Positions 22,741-33,585 of a stretch of DNA of 64,000 bases are shown piece after piece. The stretch comes from Moniliophthora roreri (lineage: Eukaryota; Basidiomycota; Agaricomycetes; Agaricales; Marasmiaceae): assembly GCA_001466705.2 (NCBI GenBank), contig LATX02000188.1, positions 604,598 to 668,597 of the forward strand. The letters are read 5' to 3'. Position numbers and translations under genes: made by a program. The notes under the pieces are model-generated. The model saw only the letters and a program-made list of their open reading frames with translations. It was not told the DNA's origin and ran no database searches. Position 1 is the first letter of the stretch. Each line of letters begins with the position of its first letter.

Positions 22741-25700
22741 CTACAATTTCGCGAACACTCTCCCCTTCTCCTTTCCTAACATTCTAACTTCAATCTCCTT
22801 ATCTTTCAACCCTTCCAACCTCGAAACTCGTACTATCCTCTTTTCACCTGGCATTAGGTCGAAAGCATTGTCGCTCCATGCTACACGATTCCACTGCATC
22901 TCGAGGTTTTCCCGCCGCGGAACTACACCGTCCTCCTTCAGGCTAAGCATAAGGCATCTAGCTGGCCGCTGAACTTCGAGAATCACTTCAGCGGAGTCAG
23001 CGTCAACTAACTTGGCTGAAACCGTTAGACCAGCGTCCGGAACGTCCAGATACCTATACGGTTCTGGCCAATTGGTTTCCAAAGCCAACACTTCCCCCAA
23101 CTCTCCCACAATCTTCGCCTGCACGACGATAGTACCACCCGGAGCCCTGGGCACTTTGATTCCGGTGATCAACTCTGTCGATTGATTGGACTGAAGAATG
23201 ACTTGGCGAATCTCGGTCTGTCGGAAATCTTGATCGTCCAAATCGAAAAAGGTCACCTCGAGTGTCCCTGCTACGGGGTTCAAGTTTGAGTTGGCAGCCC
23301 AAATGTCCAAGGTAGCCCTAACACTTTGGAAGGCGCCATATTCGTAAAACTTGAGATATATATATAAATAGTTGGGAAATGCACAGCCGGATCATAAATG
23401 ACAGAAATTCACCTGGATTGGTCGATCATTTGGTCTATTCTTATGCACAGTCCTGAATATTCCCAACGCTATCGGGGCTAAAGCCCTCTTGATAGCGTAA
23501 TAGACCGGTTTAGGCCTTAGATAATAGTCAATGATCGCCCAACTAGTGACCGGCCAACAGTCATTTGATTGCCAGACGAGAACACCACCGCACTGAGATA
23601 CGATCAGTCCAGAACCAAAGATGTGGTACACTGCGCTCACGTATTCTTTTCCTGGGCCTCTCCACTCCCGTCTCCATGAAGAATAGGCATAACCAACAGC
23701 CTCAAACTGCAGCAGCTGAGTCAAGTATGCATACGTCTCAAGATCTTCGGTTACTCTGCAAGTCCATTATTCAGGATGTGCGCCAAACTAAAAGTCAAGC
23801 ATATAGGCTTACTTGTAGCTCTCGTTCATCAATAATGCAAACCTCCTCTCAAAGCTTCCAGCTCTGCAGTGTTGCGCCATCACTTTGGATTGTGCGAACC
23901 AATGCTTCTCCTTTTCAGTTGGTGAGAGACCATCGAAGAAGGTGTGGATCGTAGGCATCGCAGGAAGAGAAGGGATACCGAATTCGCTGCAGCGGTTTGA
24001 GTAAACGGAAGATCAGACGTGAAAGCATGTGGTCTAACCTAATAAATCTACCGCCCCTCTTGACGTATTCATGCCATGGTCGCTCTTTGCCACCCCAGAT
24101 CTCCCACTGATGCACGTCTCCGACAGTTGGGTCTGCAGTATCCCAGCCTTTGCCTGAATGACACAGAGAGGGTCAAATAAGGGCCAGTAGCGGAAAAGGA
24201 CCCGTACCTCCGTAGGGTGAGCCTCGCCAATAAGGCGTTTCAGGATTCGTGAGTTTGGAAACAACTGAAGGAAGAACGTCCTCATAGAGGACTATGGCGG
24301 GTAGTGAAGGGACATCTAGGAGAAGAAGTGTCAGATACTGATACAGTAGATTATAGACAAGCAGAGATTACTTACCACCCCATTGGTGCACCATCTGGTA
24401 ATCCTCATTATTACCACACCATAACGCAATGCTCGGGTGGCTTCTCAGTCTCCTTACTTGATCTTCTGCTTCTCGGCGTACAGACTCGACGAATTCGGGG
24501 AATTGAGCGCCGGGGTAAACGCCACATGCGAAGAGAAAGTCATGCCATACAAGTAGACCAAGTTCTATACAAAGTCGATTAGTAATTGAAACGATGAGAA
24601 GATTTCAGTTCAGAGACGACATACCGTCGCAGGTTTCATAGAAGACATCAGGCTCATATACTCCTCCTCCCCAAATGCGCACTGTGTTCTGACCGCCATC
24701 GGCAAGAAGTTTGAGCCAAGCTCTGTATCTATCGGGTGATATAGTAGTGAGCATATTGTCCGCGGGGATCCAGTTGCTTCCGCCTATGGTACTCGATAAG
24801 TCATTGGGGTGAATACCTGTAAGGTACTCACCGAGGAAGACGGGAACTTCGTTCACTCTGAAGAAAAAGGTAGTCCCGTGCCCATACTGATCTGGGTACT
24901 CCAAGTCGTTCTGCACAAGCTGAATTGATCGGAATCCGAGATGTTTGGTCAAGGTAGAGAGCGCCTGTCCTTGTGCATCAACGACATCAACTTTCACGTC
25001 ATACAGCGTCTGAGAGCCATATCCAGCAGGCCACCATAGCTCAACGCCTTCCTTCTCGAGGTGAGGCCAGTGAAGGATGTCCTTTACCTCACGTTCACCT
25101 TCCTCCGACAGAGAGAGTGGGACGTCGGCAGACTTGATGACAGAACCTCCGTTACGCCCTGCGAGAGACACCTTAAGTAACTTGGCACCGTTCAGGTTGC
25201 CTTTCAATGTAACATCGAGTTTGAGCACAATTTCCTTTCCATTGGTGACGATTCCACGAGGATAGACGTCGGAGATTGATACATTGTATGAACGAAGTGT
25301 AACGGGACGGTAAGGTCCGCAAGTGTGAAGCTCCGGGCCCCAATCCCATCTATACACGAAGAATTAGAAACGGGAGAGAAAGAGACAAGATCTCTACCCA
25401 CCGCCAATCGTACTGCGCTTTCCTTACATACACTCTACTTGGATCTCCTAAATTGGTGCTCCCGGCGCGGACTTGTCCAAACTTCGCTTCCAGCTCCTTT
25501 GCGAGAAGTTTAGCTGAATGGAAGTGAATGAGGAGTACGTTTTCCTCCTTGGCTTTCAGAAGGTCGTGAGGAATGGGAATCCCGTGGATATGGAACTGGT
25601 TCTGGTTGCTGAGGATTTTTGTTCCATTGAGATAAACATCGCATATTGCATCCAGCCCCTCAAAAACCAGCTCCAAATGCTTCTCAGTGGTATGAGGAGT

Positions 25701-25922
25701 AGAAAAGGAAGATCTCCAAACCCATTGTACGTCCCCGACCCACTGAACCTTGTGTTCGTTGAAAGCCTGATATGGATCAGGAATGATACCGTGTTTAATG
25801 AGCTCGGTATGAATTTCGAGTGACGAAGCGACTTGGAATGAAGATTCATCCAATACATTGGGATGGTTGTCAGCATCGCGCTGCTTCCACTCCCACTTTG
25901 TGATTGGGATTTCGGTCTGCAT
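22741..25922 (-). CDS. Beta-mannosidase, glycoside hydrolase family 2 (intracellular type)
   Basis: Releases terminal beta-D-mannose from manno-oligosaccharides and N-glycan cores. The protein starts MQTEIPITKWEWKQRD with no signal peptide, which places it with the intracellular ManB-type enzymes. Domain order: sugar-binding jelly-roll (VQWVWRSSF..LVFEGLDAICDVYLNG), Ig-like domain, TIM barrel (NTVRIWGGGVYEPDVFYE), and C-terminal beta domains ending RVFAKL. The acid/base Glu lies in ALWCGNNEDYQ (about 24392-24424) and the nucleophile in SEFGIPSLP (about 23970-23990). There are several short introns, e.g. around 23310-23410, 24000-24030, 24150-24210 and 24560-24625. All segments join into one intact frame. 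A divergent upstream region of 1.3 kb separates it from the next clear gene. Confidence 0.9.
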
Positions 25923-26252
25923 CGTAAGGTGTGAGAGTTCGATGTAGGTGTCGTATCTTGCTTTACCGACGGATCGAGGCTATGGGCAATTCCAAGAAAG
26001 ACAAAGGACAGCCCTGGGGACGTAGACGGTATTTAAAGGTCAGGCAGTCTTTCCCAAACCCATGGCGGTCCGAGAGGTCACAATGGTCCGTGCGTTCTGT
26101 GATCGGCTGGTACATCGTCGGAACCGGAACGAAATTGCCGTGAACACCGATGATGTCTCTGACTGCCATCTCGCCTCAGGCCTCACTTTAATCATTGCGC
26201 TTCTCTTCAGCCTACATAGTAAGTCTCACATTCACTTGCATCGTGCACTCTT

Positions 26253-26879
26253 TTGCTTCGAAATCAGGGCTTGCGGACTAGACGGTACTTCATGTTGTAT
26301 GTACGCCATGTGAAAGGGGTTCCAACGCAACTCGGAGACTTCGAAGTCACTGGAGCCTTCGATGGTCCTCGTTTGCCTCAGTATCAACCTTCTTTCCCCT
26401 CTACACCTCCCTTTCCTTCTCAATGTCGTCTAGGTCGCCTCGACTCTGGTTTCGCAACGCAAGACAATGAAGAACTTGGCGCATCTCGTCGTTGCGTATT
26501 AATAGGTCCTACTATCGACGCTATCTACGCCTTGCTAACGGGACAGTTATGGGCGTCACACGCTCTAGATGCAGGGATCGTCAAGGTGAATTTTAAATGC
26601 CTTCGTCAAGGCGTGACACAGCTCCAGTACACTCCTACGTGAAGCATGTCGTCCAGCTTCACTCTTTCGATGAAGGGTATCGCACTGTTCATGATCTATC
26701 TGCCGTTTCTGCATCGTTTTTCAAGACCAGTCAAGCATGTCGCCGCAACAGGTTTGGAGGAAGAATTCTATGTACAGGAAGACGGAGAAGATTTTCGCAA
26801 AGTATGGGAGCTGTCTAAGAATTTATTGGAAGGTTTTCAAATCATCTTCAGCGCTCGCGTCCGTTTAGGATCGCCTTGA
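26253..26879 (+). CDS. Possible small spliced gene, unassigned
   Basis: A cluster of overlapping open stretches reads like exons but cannot be joined with confidence. The first frame is open from GLRTRRYFMLYVRHVKG to ASHALDAGIVK (26268-26586) and meets a GTGAAT donor-like site. A later frame runs MSSSFTLSMKGIALFMIYLP .. FRKVWELSKNLLEGF to 26879 and is hydrophobic near its start. No domain is recognised. The remaining sequence from 25923 to 27283 is probably the promoter of the beta-mannosidase plus leader of the next gene. Confidence 0.22.
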
Positions 26880-27185
26880 TATATCACCCAGAACACGAAA
26901 ATTCTTGCGCGGCAAGTCATCTCGTTTCTTCACTTGGCTTCAAAATGGATAGTAGACCGGGATGAACGTCTGCTCCCATACACAGCACATCTCAAGCGCA
27001 GTCTTGTGCTGTTGAATCGTTTAATGACATGATCCCTGGGCATGTGGTTGGTTATTTGGGAATCGAAGGTAGACATGGGCAGTTCAAGGTTCATGCAGTA
27101 TTTGATCTTGTGAAACGCTAGAAATTGTGAAACGAGATTCCCCTGTACATTAGAAAGTTGCTTGAGCTGCACAATGAGTGTGACG

Positions 27186-27193
27186 TGACGTCA
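27186..27193. promoter_or_regulatory. CRE-like palindrome TGACGTCA
   Basis: A perfect 8-bp palindrome 90 bp upstream of the ATG at 27284, preceded by an overlapping TGACG half site. This is the consensus bound by ATF/CREB bZIP factors. Its placement in the promoter of a respiratory small-subunit gene is suggestive only. Confidence 0.4.
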
Positions 27194-27283
27194 CAGAGTT
27201 GGGTGTCGGGTTCTCACGGACCTGGTACCTGCAGTTGATTCTCCTCATCCTTCAATTTCTCCAATTCTATACCAATCCTAACA

Positions 27284-27831
27284 ATGGCAGGGCCTCGCTA
27301 CTCTTTCATGAAACACTGGTTTGCCGTTGAGGTGAGTGTATCATGATTTTTTTTAGCTTTTCGGCTGACTCAATGATTTACTTATACTCCTTGAAATAAA
27401 CAGGCTATTCCGATGTGAGTCTGACTGTCGAAGGATGAAGGCTTAGGAGATTGACCAGACGGTGCAGCTACGTCGTCGTAGGAGGAACAGTTTGCGGTGC
27501 TTCGTGGTACCTGTACAGGTTGGCCATGGGACCTACCAGTACGTGCATTTTTACACTTTTCGCATCCCCTTCTACACCGCCGTTAGCTTTCCCGCAATAT
27601 ATATTGTTTGGTGGGCTAGGGATATAAGCTGACTCAATCTCCTCTCTCCTGCAGTCCAATGGACCAAGAACAACTCTTCCCCGTGGAACACTGTTAAGCC
27701 CAACCAGAGCACAAAGTTGATGCACATCAACCACGAGCCCGAAGAAAGGTGCGGCCCTCACTTACTTTCTCTCCTGGGCTGCGTGGGCTCATTCGGTTTC
27801 TGTCTGTAGGTGGTCCAGAGAAAAACTCTAG
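27284..27831 (+). CDS. NDUFA4/MLRQ-like respiratory subunit, copy 1
   Basis: Very small inner-membrane protein of the B12D/MLRQ family, which associates with respiratory complexes I/IV. Five tiny exons: 27284-27331, 27404-27414, 27468-27538, 27655-27748 and 27810-27831. Spliced, they give a protein of about 81 residues: MAGPRYSFMKHWFAVE-AIPI-YVVVGGTVCGASWYLYRLAMGPT-IQWTKNNSSPWNTVKP ... RWSREKL. One transmembrane helix (YVVVGGTVCGASWYLY) precedes a soluble tail with the family's QWTK..PWN and terminal WSREKL motifs. The exons are too small to stand out as ORFs; the call rests on conserved motifs on both sides of every intron. Copy 2 lies 874 bp downstream. Confidence 0.85.
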
Positions 27832-28705
27832 GATCCAACATGTATTGCGGAGATAGATCATAAAGGCAATTTTCGAATCCAATTCCTTCATTTATCCCTT
27901 GAAGTCATCGAAGAGTGACCGAAGACTATCAATTTTTCTCGGGGTATGAGTGAGCAATAAAGTCAGACCCAAGCAAGATTGCGTTGCCCTGCGTCAGCTC
28001 TGAGGACGACGATGGTTTCATAGCGACTTACTGAAATTTTCTTCCGCAGAAAATTGTCGACGACCCGCCAACTCTGTCTAGGCATTTTTTGTGTGCGGAA
28101 AATGAGGCTGTTAGTTGGGGAGGTGGCATTTTCGTAAGCCTTTCTCGGTCAAGGGCATTTTTGACGGTCAGGAATGCGGCATCATGCTGGCCTATCTATC
28201 ATTCCAATACATATAAGCAGCGCCAGTGTCATCGATATGATATTCGCCCGTCGACAATTCACCTACATCCCCACCCGCCGTTAGTTCTCGCCTGATCCAG
28301 GCGCAGTCCAAGACCGGAACATGACAGCGCATCTCCCCCAAACCGCCTGTCCCACTCGTGAAACAGTCGACAGGGTGCCCCACTGCGCTCAAGCTCCGAA
28401 TGACACTAAAGTCTAGACTTGGACTCGTCCTGATACGATCAAGGTCCTCGGTTTTATCCTGCAAATATCTAGACTTATGTGCTTTTGCCGGCTATGCTGT
28501 TTGACACCGCTCTGGCTTTCTCTTGCAAATGATAGGCCTAGAAACCTACAATTCGCCTGGCTGCAGTGATTGACCGTGTTCCGCCCACTTCAGTTCTAGA
28601 CATCCGACTTTGGACTTGTTTCCGAAATCTTCCTACACCTAGGGTATATATACCCGCCCGTTACGTTCTATCCCTCATCGAAGTGATACACCAACAACTA
28701 ACAAG
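27832..28705. other. Spacer between the two MLRQ-like genes
   Basis: Contains the 3' UTR of copy 1 and promoter of copy 2. ORFs here are not coding-like. Confidence 0.4.
28643..28656 (+). promoter_or_regulatory. Palindromic TATA box of MLRQ-like copy 2
   Basis: GGGTATATATACCC is a perfect 14-bp palindrome 49 bp upstream of the ATG at 28706, in good position for a TATA element. No equivalent was seen upstream of copy 1. Confidence 0.45.
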
Positions 28706-29177
28706 ATGATGGCCAGCATCTTCAGAAGGGAGTCTCTCAAGCACTGGATGGCTATCGAGGTACGTGATGCTTATTCCTTTGTACGTCGTGATTCTGACTC
28801 CTTCATTACAGGCATTACCGATGTGAGCAACACATCTTCACTTCTTTAAACAAAGCTGATATCCCGCAAGCGTGGCGATTGTAACAGTCGTCGTCTCAGG
28901 CGGATCATGGGCCCTCTATCGAAGTGCTTTAGGTCCTACAAGTGGGTGTTCAACGGCTTCAGCTCTATATTACATTATAGGCTGACATGGCCGTCCTATG
29001 ACAGTTCAATGGACTAAAGCGAACCCGACACCATGGAACGACATCAAGTCCACGCAAAACACGAAAATATACGATCCTAAAGGACATTTTCCGGAGAGGT
29101 ACGCGTCGAATTCTCTGCTTGGACATTATACGGGATGCTGATTGAATATCTGTAGGTGGTCGAGGGAGAAGCTGTAG
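28706..29177 (+). CDS. NDUFA4/MLRQ-like respiratory subunit, copy 2
   Basis: Five exons at 28706-28759, 28812-28822, 28871-28941, 29005-29098 and 29156-29177. Number, phases and the 11-, 71-, 94- and 22-nt exon lengths match copy 1 exactly. The protein has about 83 residues: MMASIFRRESLKHWMAIE-ALPI-VAIVTVVVSGGSWALYRSALGPT-VQWTKANPTPWNDIK ... RWSREKL. The N-terminus is basic, the helix VAIVTVVVSGGSWALY follows, and the ending is identical to copy 1. The two copies differ at many positions, so the duplication is not recent. Differing promoters (CRE-like versus TATA) suggest separate regulation. Confidence 0.86.
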
Positions 29178-29454
29178 TGGATTCCCAAAGCAAATTACTT
29201 CCACTGCAGCACCGACTTATGATCAATTATCCATCCCTCGATATACCTTATGCACGCCTCTGGACATTCTGATAAATGGCATTGATATGTAGCCTAATTG
29301 TATTGCATTATAGAACGACACCTCCCTTTGCCGCATGTCATCGAGCCCGGCCGATAATGAAACAGGATGAAATCCCAGCTCAAGCTTGCGACATGAGCTC
29401 AACAACATAGTACACTACATCAAGCCATATAGATATACTTTTACATCTTGCAGA

Positions 29455-31257
29455 TCATGAGCGGCTCCTTTTCCTCGCCCTTTCGTCTTCGCCAGACCCA
29501 GTCACGCTCTTTGATTTACTCTGAGAGATCATCTTTTGCACGACATTCTCCCACATAAGGTCGTTCACCCCCTTCGCCCGGCCTAGCTGTTCATGCAGAA
29601 GGCTGACCTCAGCTTCCAAATCTGTAACACGGGTTTGTAGAGCTGCCGTATCTTCGTCTGAGGAAGTAGATGATTTAAGGAAATATGCTTGATCGCGAAG
29701 AATAGATTCTTCTGAGCATAGCGTGAATTCGTCCTCGAACGCCTGAGGCATGGTTAGTTATAACACCATCCATTATTGTCATTACACGTACATGTTCTTG
29801 AGGGGGAAGAAGCATCGAAACCTCATGAAGCTCGCGACTCTTCACGTCACGCATTCTTTGGAATGCAGCGACTGGACGTACGGGAATAACATCCCTAGTA
29901 TCATTGGAGCTACTGATATTCAGCGTTAGGCTGATGTGACCGATCAAGTCGACGGGTTTCAACATCGTCGAGAGGTACGTGATGCCGAAGCCTTTGTGCG
30001 TAGATATTGTGCGCATCAACTGGTGTGTTGGCACGTCGTAGATATGAATTAGGCCGGTCGATGTACCGACGAGAAGTGATGAAGAGGTCATCGAGAACGT
30101 TAGGCATGTTACTGGCTGACTAAGTGAAGGCTCAGAGAGTGTTCTGGTCAAAAAAAAAATAAAAGAGCAGGCATACCCGACCACTATGAGTCTCTCGTCT
30201 GAGACTCGGATAACATCGCTCACACCACCACCCCCGATAGCTTCGCTGATATGACTTTTTGTTTTGTCCTCGCGTTGCTTGAAAAGGTTGACCTGATATA
30301 CCGATCCATCTGCGGATGCTGCGAAGAACAGCCTCTCGGTGATATCCCATGCAAGACTAGATATTGCTTGCGGGAACATGAAAGTTGTGAGAAGGGTTCT
30401 CGACGAAAGATCCCATATCTATAGGACGGGAGATGAGAGCAGTGAGGCAAAGGTGAGAGTGCAACGAACTTTCACTGAATGGTCGACAGAGGCCGTCAAT
30501 ATTCGACACTTTGGGAACGCCCCAACACCACATACTATGTCGGTAACGGGAAGAGTGTGGTCTGAAAGATTAAAGAGTGATAACGGGAGGTCGTTTTGGA
30601 GGTCTTCGTCAACCAATCTGCGTAGTCGGATGTCAGCATGAGGTACGGAGCGCGAAAGACGGCCGCATTGACCTAGACACGGACCAGACGCTAACGCCAG
30701 AGTCGTCGCTGCCTGAAATTAGGGCAGCACTGTCTTGAGTAAATCGTAGAACGTTTACTTGTCGGTAATGGGCGTCCCATGAGTTGTATAATATCCCAGA
30801 CGCAACCTACTGTCCACCGTTCAGTACAGCCAGGACAAAGAACCGCAGTCATCCACTCGCCTCCCAGAGATGTACCCGACCCTGCGCTGTACCTCCCGCA
30901 AAGTAGATGCCCTGAGAATCGAGGACGATGCAAGATAGTTTTTCGGGCAGTACGATCTTCATGCTTATTTGATCCTTCAAGCAAAATCAGCAAGTTAAAA
31001 GTATCGCAAAGAACAATACCGCGCACCTTTTGAAAATTGTAAACATGCAAAAGTGACTTGTCTGGTTGAGCAGCCAGTAAAATACCGCCTTGTGCGTTTT
31101 TCGACTCTATGTAACTCGTGCAGTGTCTTCCGGAGTTGGTCTGCTTGAAAGAGACAAGGCTTGCGCCATTCTTGAAATCGTGGAGAGAAATAGAGCCAGA
31201 TCCAGCAGACGTCGAAGCTGAAGCAGTAGCACAGAGGATGGTCTCTTGCAGAGGCAT
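29455..31257 (-). CDS. IPI3: Pre-rRNA-processing protein IPI3 (WDR18-like)
   Basis: WD40 subunit of the Rix1 complex, which acts in late 60S pre-ribosome maturation. The start MPLQETILCATAS is family-typical. Blades include GGILLAAQPDKSLLHVYNFQK, GIYFAGGTAQGRVHLWE, AALISGSDDSGVSVWSVSR, PKCRILTASVDHSVK and LLVGTSTGLIHIYDVP. The tail has a coiled coil (LQTRVTDLEAEVSLLHEQLG) and a basic end (ERARKRSRS), as in other IPI3 proteins. About seven short introns join into one frame; around 30145-30175 an intron interrupts the segment VSDERLIVV-GQPVTCLTF. It is divergent from MED18 with 204 bp between the starts. Confidence 0.9.
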
Positions 31258-31461
31258 CCGTTCCTACAAATATCTCGGTTATTATATCGCTAGGCTTCGA
31301 TAGGCAGCTGTACGCACTCAAATTGCTCTTTCTCCCTCAACAATGCGCGTCGAGTCGAATCTGATGGTGATGGAGAGGTTGAAAAGCTTTTTTTTGGCGC
31401 CTATCCAACTCACACTCATGACCGTCGTCTGCCTCGGTGACAACGGTTTGACGAACCCTTA
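31258..31461. promoter_or_regulatory. Bidirectional promoter IPI3/MED18
   Basis: 204 bp between two divergent start codons, so both genes must be driven from this stretch. It contains an A/T tract (agcttttttttggcgcc, near 31385). Confidence 0.5.
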
Positions 31462-32230
31462 ATGTCTTCACATCAGTATGAAGTAGCCCTCTTTGGCGAA
31501 TTCTTCTCCAAAGATCTCAAGGCAATCCTTAATCGTATCACATTCCACTCTGAATCCTCTCATCCCATGCATTCTCGCGAAGTCGTCTTTGAACCCATTG
31601 GCATAGATGCCTCTCAATCTCAACGAGGGAATGAACCGATCATCCTCAGGGCAAAGAAAGAATTGACGGAGCCAGGGTCCGGATGGTATGTTGCCTTGCT
31701 TCTCGTCGAGTTCTTACTTGGTACTTAGGTGGCCGTAACAGGGTACTCTACTCATACTTAAAGCCCGAATCTGTTCGTGCACACCCGGAAGCGACTGTTC
31801 GTCCTTGGGCAACTGTTCATGTGGTAGGAGACGCGCTGGGCTTTGCTCATGCGTTGGGATATGTGTGGGTTGCGTATTGAGAGTCCCGTTCGTTGACTGA
31901 AATGGATTCGTTCACAGGCGTAGATCTCAGATATACAAGCGCGGATACGTCTTTAGAAGAGGGTCACTGGTTATTCAGATGTTCCAGCAAGAGCAGGTGA
32001 ATGAATTGACATCGTTTTGCATGCCATTTGCTTATTGTCTTTCGTAGGTGGACCCGAAAACACAACAGCCAATCCCAGCGCATGCCGATACGCTTTGGGA
32101 GGTCGAAGTTAAAACTGCCACGCCCATCAGAAACTCTCAAGAAACACCGCTAAGTCAAGCGATCGAGGACGTACTGCAAGTGCAGATGCTCATGAAGGGG
32201 TTATTGGACTTGAGAAGGCAGGATGTTTAG
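31462..32230 (+). CDS. MED18: Mediator complex subunit 18
   Basis: Head-module subunit of Mediator, linking activators to RNA polymerase II. Four exons: 31462-31685, 31742-31864, 31918-31996 and 32048-32230. The start MSSHQYEVALFGEF and the conserved C-terminal half (VLYSYLKPESVRAHPEATVR, VGDALGFAHALGYVRRSQIY, KRGYVFRRGSLVIQMFQQEQ, LSQAIEDVLQVQMLMKGLLD) match the fungal Med18 beta-barrel. The first acceptor was chosen at 31741 because the earlier AG at 31728 leads to an immediate stop. Length (about 200 residues) fits the family. Confidence 0.9.
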
Positions 32231-33585
32231 TCAGACTATAAGGCGGTGGTCGGTTGGTAACACTGTGGTGAGAAGGGTTCGTCTCTGGCTTGATGTATCT
32301 AAGCAAATGCTCATCTATTTAACTATCTTTGCAGATGGATAGATAGAATCCGTCCTACTTAGGTGCACACCGCAGTGGATATGATCAATCACACGACTTG
32401 ATTTCTTCTATGAGTAATGAGTATCAAGACAAAGAAAACAAACCAGATTGTACTCATAACCATTAGCGTGGCGGGAAGCGGAGGGTCTGATGTCATTGAC
32501 CAGGACTCGGATGTGGAGGTCGTACCTCGACTAATACCGATGCCTTCCCTGGTCACTATGATGATGCCCGACCTTGAGAGAGGAACCTCTTCATTGCAAG
32601 CGTTCGTGGGCCCTGACGTACGTTCCCTGTAATCCTAGCGAGATTACCAGCAATTAATTCTAAACTTTGAGACGCACCTGTCGCGGAGAACTGTACGAGA
32701 TCCGATATTTGACAGGAAGAGACGCAGGTCGGACGCATGCGCAGGAATAAGAGGCACAAAAACGTCTCGAGAGGAGAAGCTTTTCACTGATCATGACTCG
32801 AATCGTCAGCCGCTGCCGCCCGACGAAACAAGCGCCAAGTCCCAAAACGGCAGGTAACTTAGCTGAAACTCTAAGCAAGAGAATATGTGCCTAATGTGAA
32901 CGAGTGATAAAATAAGACTCAAAGAACGAAATCCAACGAATATTTAATCGTCAGTTGAAGCTACAACTCGAAAGAATCACACTCGAGGCACCCACGCCAC
33001 TATTACATTGGAAGCTGGTCTGGCAGAGCCTATCAAAAGGATCATAATATAAGATGGCATTGGCGAAAAGCTTCGGAGCCTTGATCATCGATGTGGCATG
33101 CTTGAAGGCCTAAGCGCCCGTCTCTTGTTTCTTGACCAACATGTTCCAGTCAAGTGCCGGGGCTGGAAAAATCTACCGTGATAAGTCAAAAACTTCCTTC
33201 TTTGTTCTTCGATCCAACGTGTGCATCGTGCGTATCGATGAATTTTCGTCAACAGCTGCCGCAGGTAAGCGTTTGTTGGTCATTATGATTCTACTGTCAA
33301 TGTCTAAATTTCATAGAAGAATCCAGGGTTCCAACCAGATATGACACCTCTTGTTGTATCACCCCAAAATTCCATATTATATCATATCAACTTTCCAAGG
33401 TGTGTATTACACATTGACAGGTTGGGACCGGTGTGTACAAGGTGTGTACGTATAGGAACGGGAATTTTGTTTATAAATTTGAATATTTGAATTCATAGGG
33501 TGCTGTGCGGGGTACGTTGTTCAAACTCACTGCATTTTTCCTTCTTCCTTCCTTTGTTGACGTTGACTGCCATTCAGGATTCAGA
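32231..33585. other. Intergenic region, no supported gene
   Basis: About 1.35 kb of A/T-richer sequence with short unrelated ORFs. Around 33360-33490 it becomes strongly A/T-rich (atattatatcatatcaac), probably promoter of the following F-box gene. I see no RNA gene or element. Confidence 0.35.
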
